64,000 nucleotides of DNA from Paraspadella gotoi (Eukaryota > Chaetognatha), in assembly GCA_051294375.1 (NCBI GenBank), contig CM119268.1, forward strand, positions 16,293,528 to 16,357,527. Direction: 5' to 3'. Below, piece after piece: positions 61,874 to 64,000 of the stretch (position 1 is the first letter of the stretch; the number at the start of each line of letters is the position of its first letter). The notes under the pieces were generated by a model that saw nothing but the letters and a program-made list of their open reading frames with translations, searched no databases and was not told the DNA's origin. Both the position numbers and the translations under genes were made by a program.

Positions 61874-62613
61874 GTCGGATCTGCTTTCAGCAGATCCCGA
61901 CTCTATAATTCACTTTGTCGGTCCGTCTGTCCGCCACCTCAATTTTGTCGGGCATTCACATATATCATGTCAGAATATCGAATTATGATAAATTATGCAA
62001 AAAAAACGATGTCCATCCGTCTGTCTGTCCCACCTTAGCAAAAAACTCCAATTACTCCAGATTGGATGGATTGGAATGAAATTTTGTGTGTAGGTAGGGA
62101 AGTGTGTGATAGAGTTGGATATGGAAATGGAGTGGAAATGAGTTTAAATGGAAAAAACAAAAAACTGTTTCACTAATTGATTATGCTTCTGTTTCTATTT
62201 ATAATAAATGTAAATGTAATATGTATTAATTAATCAAATAATTAATCAGTTAATTAATCAATTAATTAATTAATATATAAATAATTAATTAATCGATAAA
62301 TTAATCAATCAATTAATTATTCAATAAAAAAATTTATTTAGTTATCTATTAATTAATTATTCAATAAATCAATTTATTTATAAATTAATTAATTATTTTA
62401 TCAATTAATCAATCAATCAAGTCAATCTTTATCGGCATTATTGTCGTCATCGTCGTCGTTGGTTTTGCCGTGGTAAGTGACGAAAAGACCTAAAAACAAA
62501 CATTTCGGATCAAATTAATTAATTTATTAATTAAATTATTAATTTAGTTTATATAATATGTAGTTTGTTAATTAATCAATTAATTACCGGTAATGATCGT
62601 TGGCAGATCCGAC
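61874..62613. mobile_element. Putative DNA element with hairpin end and inverted ends
   Basis: GTCGGATCTGC at 61874-61884 is followed after a five-base loop by GCAGATCCCGAC, forming a hairpin. The complement of the same word, GCAGATCCGAC, recurs at 62603-62613 as the far end. Inside are GTCGGTCCGTCTGTCCG and TCCATCCGTCTGTCTGTCCC phrases and a long ATTAATTAATCA-type tract (62,220-62,420). No transposase frame. No clear target duplication is visible, so the boundaries are tentative. It lies upstream of the first visible eya exon, probably in an eya intron. Confidence 0.5.
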
Positions 62614-63571
62614 ATTGTTTGCTCAAACTTGTTTACTTTCTTAATGTTCAACTCCATTGCATAGTATAACTCAAGTACTTAGTATATAAATGATCTTTTG
62701 GATCCTGACAGCTAACAACTTCTCTCTTCGACTATTGCTATTTCCATAAAAGAAAATGTACAAAAGGCCATAGTTTAAACAACAAACAATCCTAACTCGA
62801 CCACAAAACCTTTTTTTTTTCTTCCAAGCCATAGATAAACGGCACTATCTAAGGGTTCCCCACACATTTACTCTCTAACAACAATGAATTCTCGAGAATA
62901 TTTTTAGGAGATCGCAAATATTTGGACAAAGGAGGATCAGAAATTTCGGGTCTGCCTCGTCTTTGGGAAGGCGAGTCATAACGGGGAAAGTTTGAGGTAA
63001 GGTGAGGCGAGGTAAAGTGAAGTGACGAGTACGTTAGAAGTGAGAGGAAATTATATGATAAAGAAGGTAATATGGGTGATCGGGTGATCCAGAGAGCTGA
63101 GTTAACAGGTTGGATGGTAAATGGCATATATGTGCCTAATATGCAGCATGTTCGTTAAGTAAAACCACTTATTGTTAGCTCTTCAATAAAGGAAATGTTA
63201 GATTCTAGGTAAATCTGAAAACAACGTAAGGCTTTTCTCATTGGTTACTATTAACCGAGGACGAGACTGGCTTGAAATTAACTATTAACATCTTCGTTTT
63301 TAGTGGAAGACAGAACATTAAAAAGCTCTGCCGAAAATCAGATCATTATCTTAACAAATTCATTCGTTTGAAAACAAAATCATCATTTCTGTCTTTATTC
63401 CTTTTCAAAGAATAAAACCTAATTTTTTTTTTCGTCTGCATCTTTTCATGTTTTTCCCTCTTCTTTCTTATTTTCCCTTTTGACTGCAGTTGAACTCAAA
63501 TTTTCTGTCCCGGTAGTGGTGGCAGTTCAAATATCACAACAACTGGGAACCTGAGAACCAGCGGATTCTGA

Positions 63572-63574
<3 letters not shown>

Positions 63575-63605
<31 letters not shown>

Positions 63606-63637
63606 ATCTCAGTCTCCTCTCATCATCGTCGTCCTGT

Positions 63638-63682
<45 letters not shown>
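63575..63682. repeat. Two (CT)n tracts
   Basis: CT runs at 63,575-63,603 and 63,641-63,682 separated by a CATCATCGTCGTC segment. Confidence 0.95.
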
Positions 63683-63685
<3 letters not shown>

Positions 63686-63772
63686 GGCGGATTTTCCAGC
63701 CCCTTTTTAACTCGGCGGTGCATCGTCGTCCCCCTCTGCCTCAGCCGCCGCGGCATCCGCCGAGCCCCTCAC

Positions 63773-63808
63773 CAAATTATGGTTCGGAATCTCGGCGGAG
63801 ACTCGAGT
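63773..63808 (-). other. Possible 36-nt upstream eya exon
   Basis: ATCATCTTTTTCCAG precedes it and AATTTG|GTGAGG follows, both good splice matches. The 12 codons (TRVSAEIPNHNL) are open in phase 0, the phase required by the eya exon at 61742. The sequence itself does not resemble known Eya N-termini, which vary widely, so it could be chance. Confidence 0.3.
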
Positions 63809-63837
63809 CTGGAAAAAGATGATAATATCGCGGAAAA

Positions 63838-63840
<3 letters not shown>

Positions 63841-63918
<78 letters not shown>
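63841..63918. repeat. (GA)n microsatellite
   Basis: GA units with one GAGGAGA break near 63,862. Confidence 0.95.
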
Positions 63919-63921
<3 letters not shown>

Positions 63922-64000
63922 GGGAACGCAGAGGACGACGAAGAGGAAGCAAAGGAGGGGCGACCAACCGCGGCGTCACTTAGGAGCGGAGGTAAATAAA

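Larger units (their letters stand above)
62614..64000. other. eya upstream region or intron
   Basis: 62,620-63,560 is AT-rich without supported exons. 63,575-63,918 contains three CT/GA tracts around a GC-richer island (63,700-63,830) that holds a possible small eya exon. No promoter is recognisable. Confidence 0.45.

Overview
This is eukaryotic, animal (metazoan) nuclear DNA. The evidence is genes split by short GT-AG introns, an unmistakable eyes absent (Eya) gene, very many dinucleotide microsatellites, interspersed repeats, and 17 runs of N marking scaffold gaps. Eya shows it is an animal. The Eya sequence and the very heavy (CT)n/(GA)n load fit an invertebrate, but I cannot name the phylum from sequence alone. 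There is no sign of bacterial gene organisation. Most long open reading frames here are translations of (CT)n, (GA)n or (GAAA)n repeats or cross N runs, and are not genes.

Layout: 1-36,900 is gene-poor. It holds many (CT)n/(GA)n tracts, a gap-riddled stretch (14,634-19,863), a large inverted repeat (22,255-25,630) centred on a 25-N gap, a roughly 41-bp purine-rich minisatellite (26,560-27,590) and a 46-bp minisatellite (33,961-35,385). From 40,142 down to 36,941 on the minus strand I assemble three phase-compatible exons of a secreted or membrane protein with part of an Ig-like domain. Motifs resembling RFX X-boxes lie about 250-340 bp upstream of its first ATG. At 47,366-47,845 (minus) a two-exon gene encodes a 116-residue, eight-cysteine protein with a signal peptide and a hydrophobic C-terminal tail. 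The 3' part of eya lies at 57,756-61,742 (minus): ten exons, 381 codons plus stop, with the complete Eya phosphatase domain and part of the Tyr/Pro/Ser-rich transactivation region. Its 5' exons are partly or wholly beyond the window.

Mobile-element traces: a 193-bp TA-flanked MITE-like element in an eya intron, a dispersed repeat with three copies (one in another eya intron), and a hairpin-ended element just upstream of the first visible eya exon.

The three genes have no evident functional link; they are neighbours on the same strand. Two noisy duplicated segments beside the two 25-N gaps look more like imperfect long-read gap filling than biology, so structural claims there need read-level checking.
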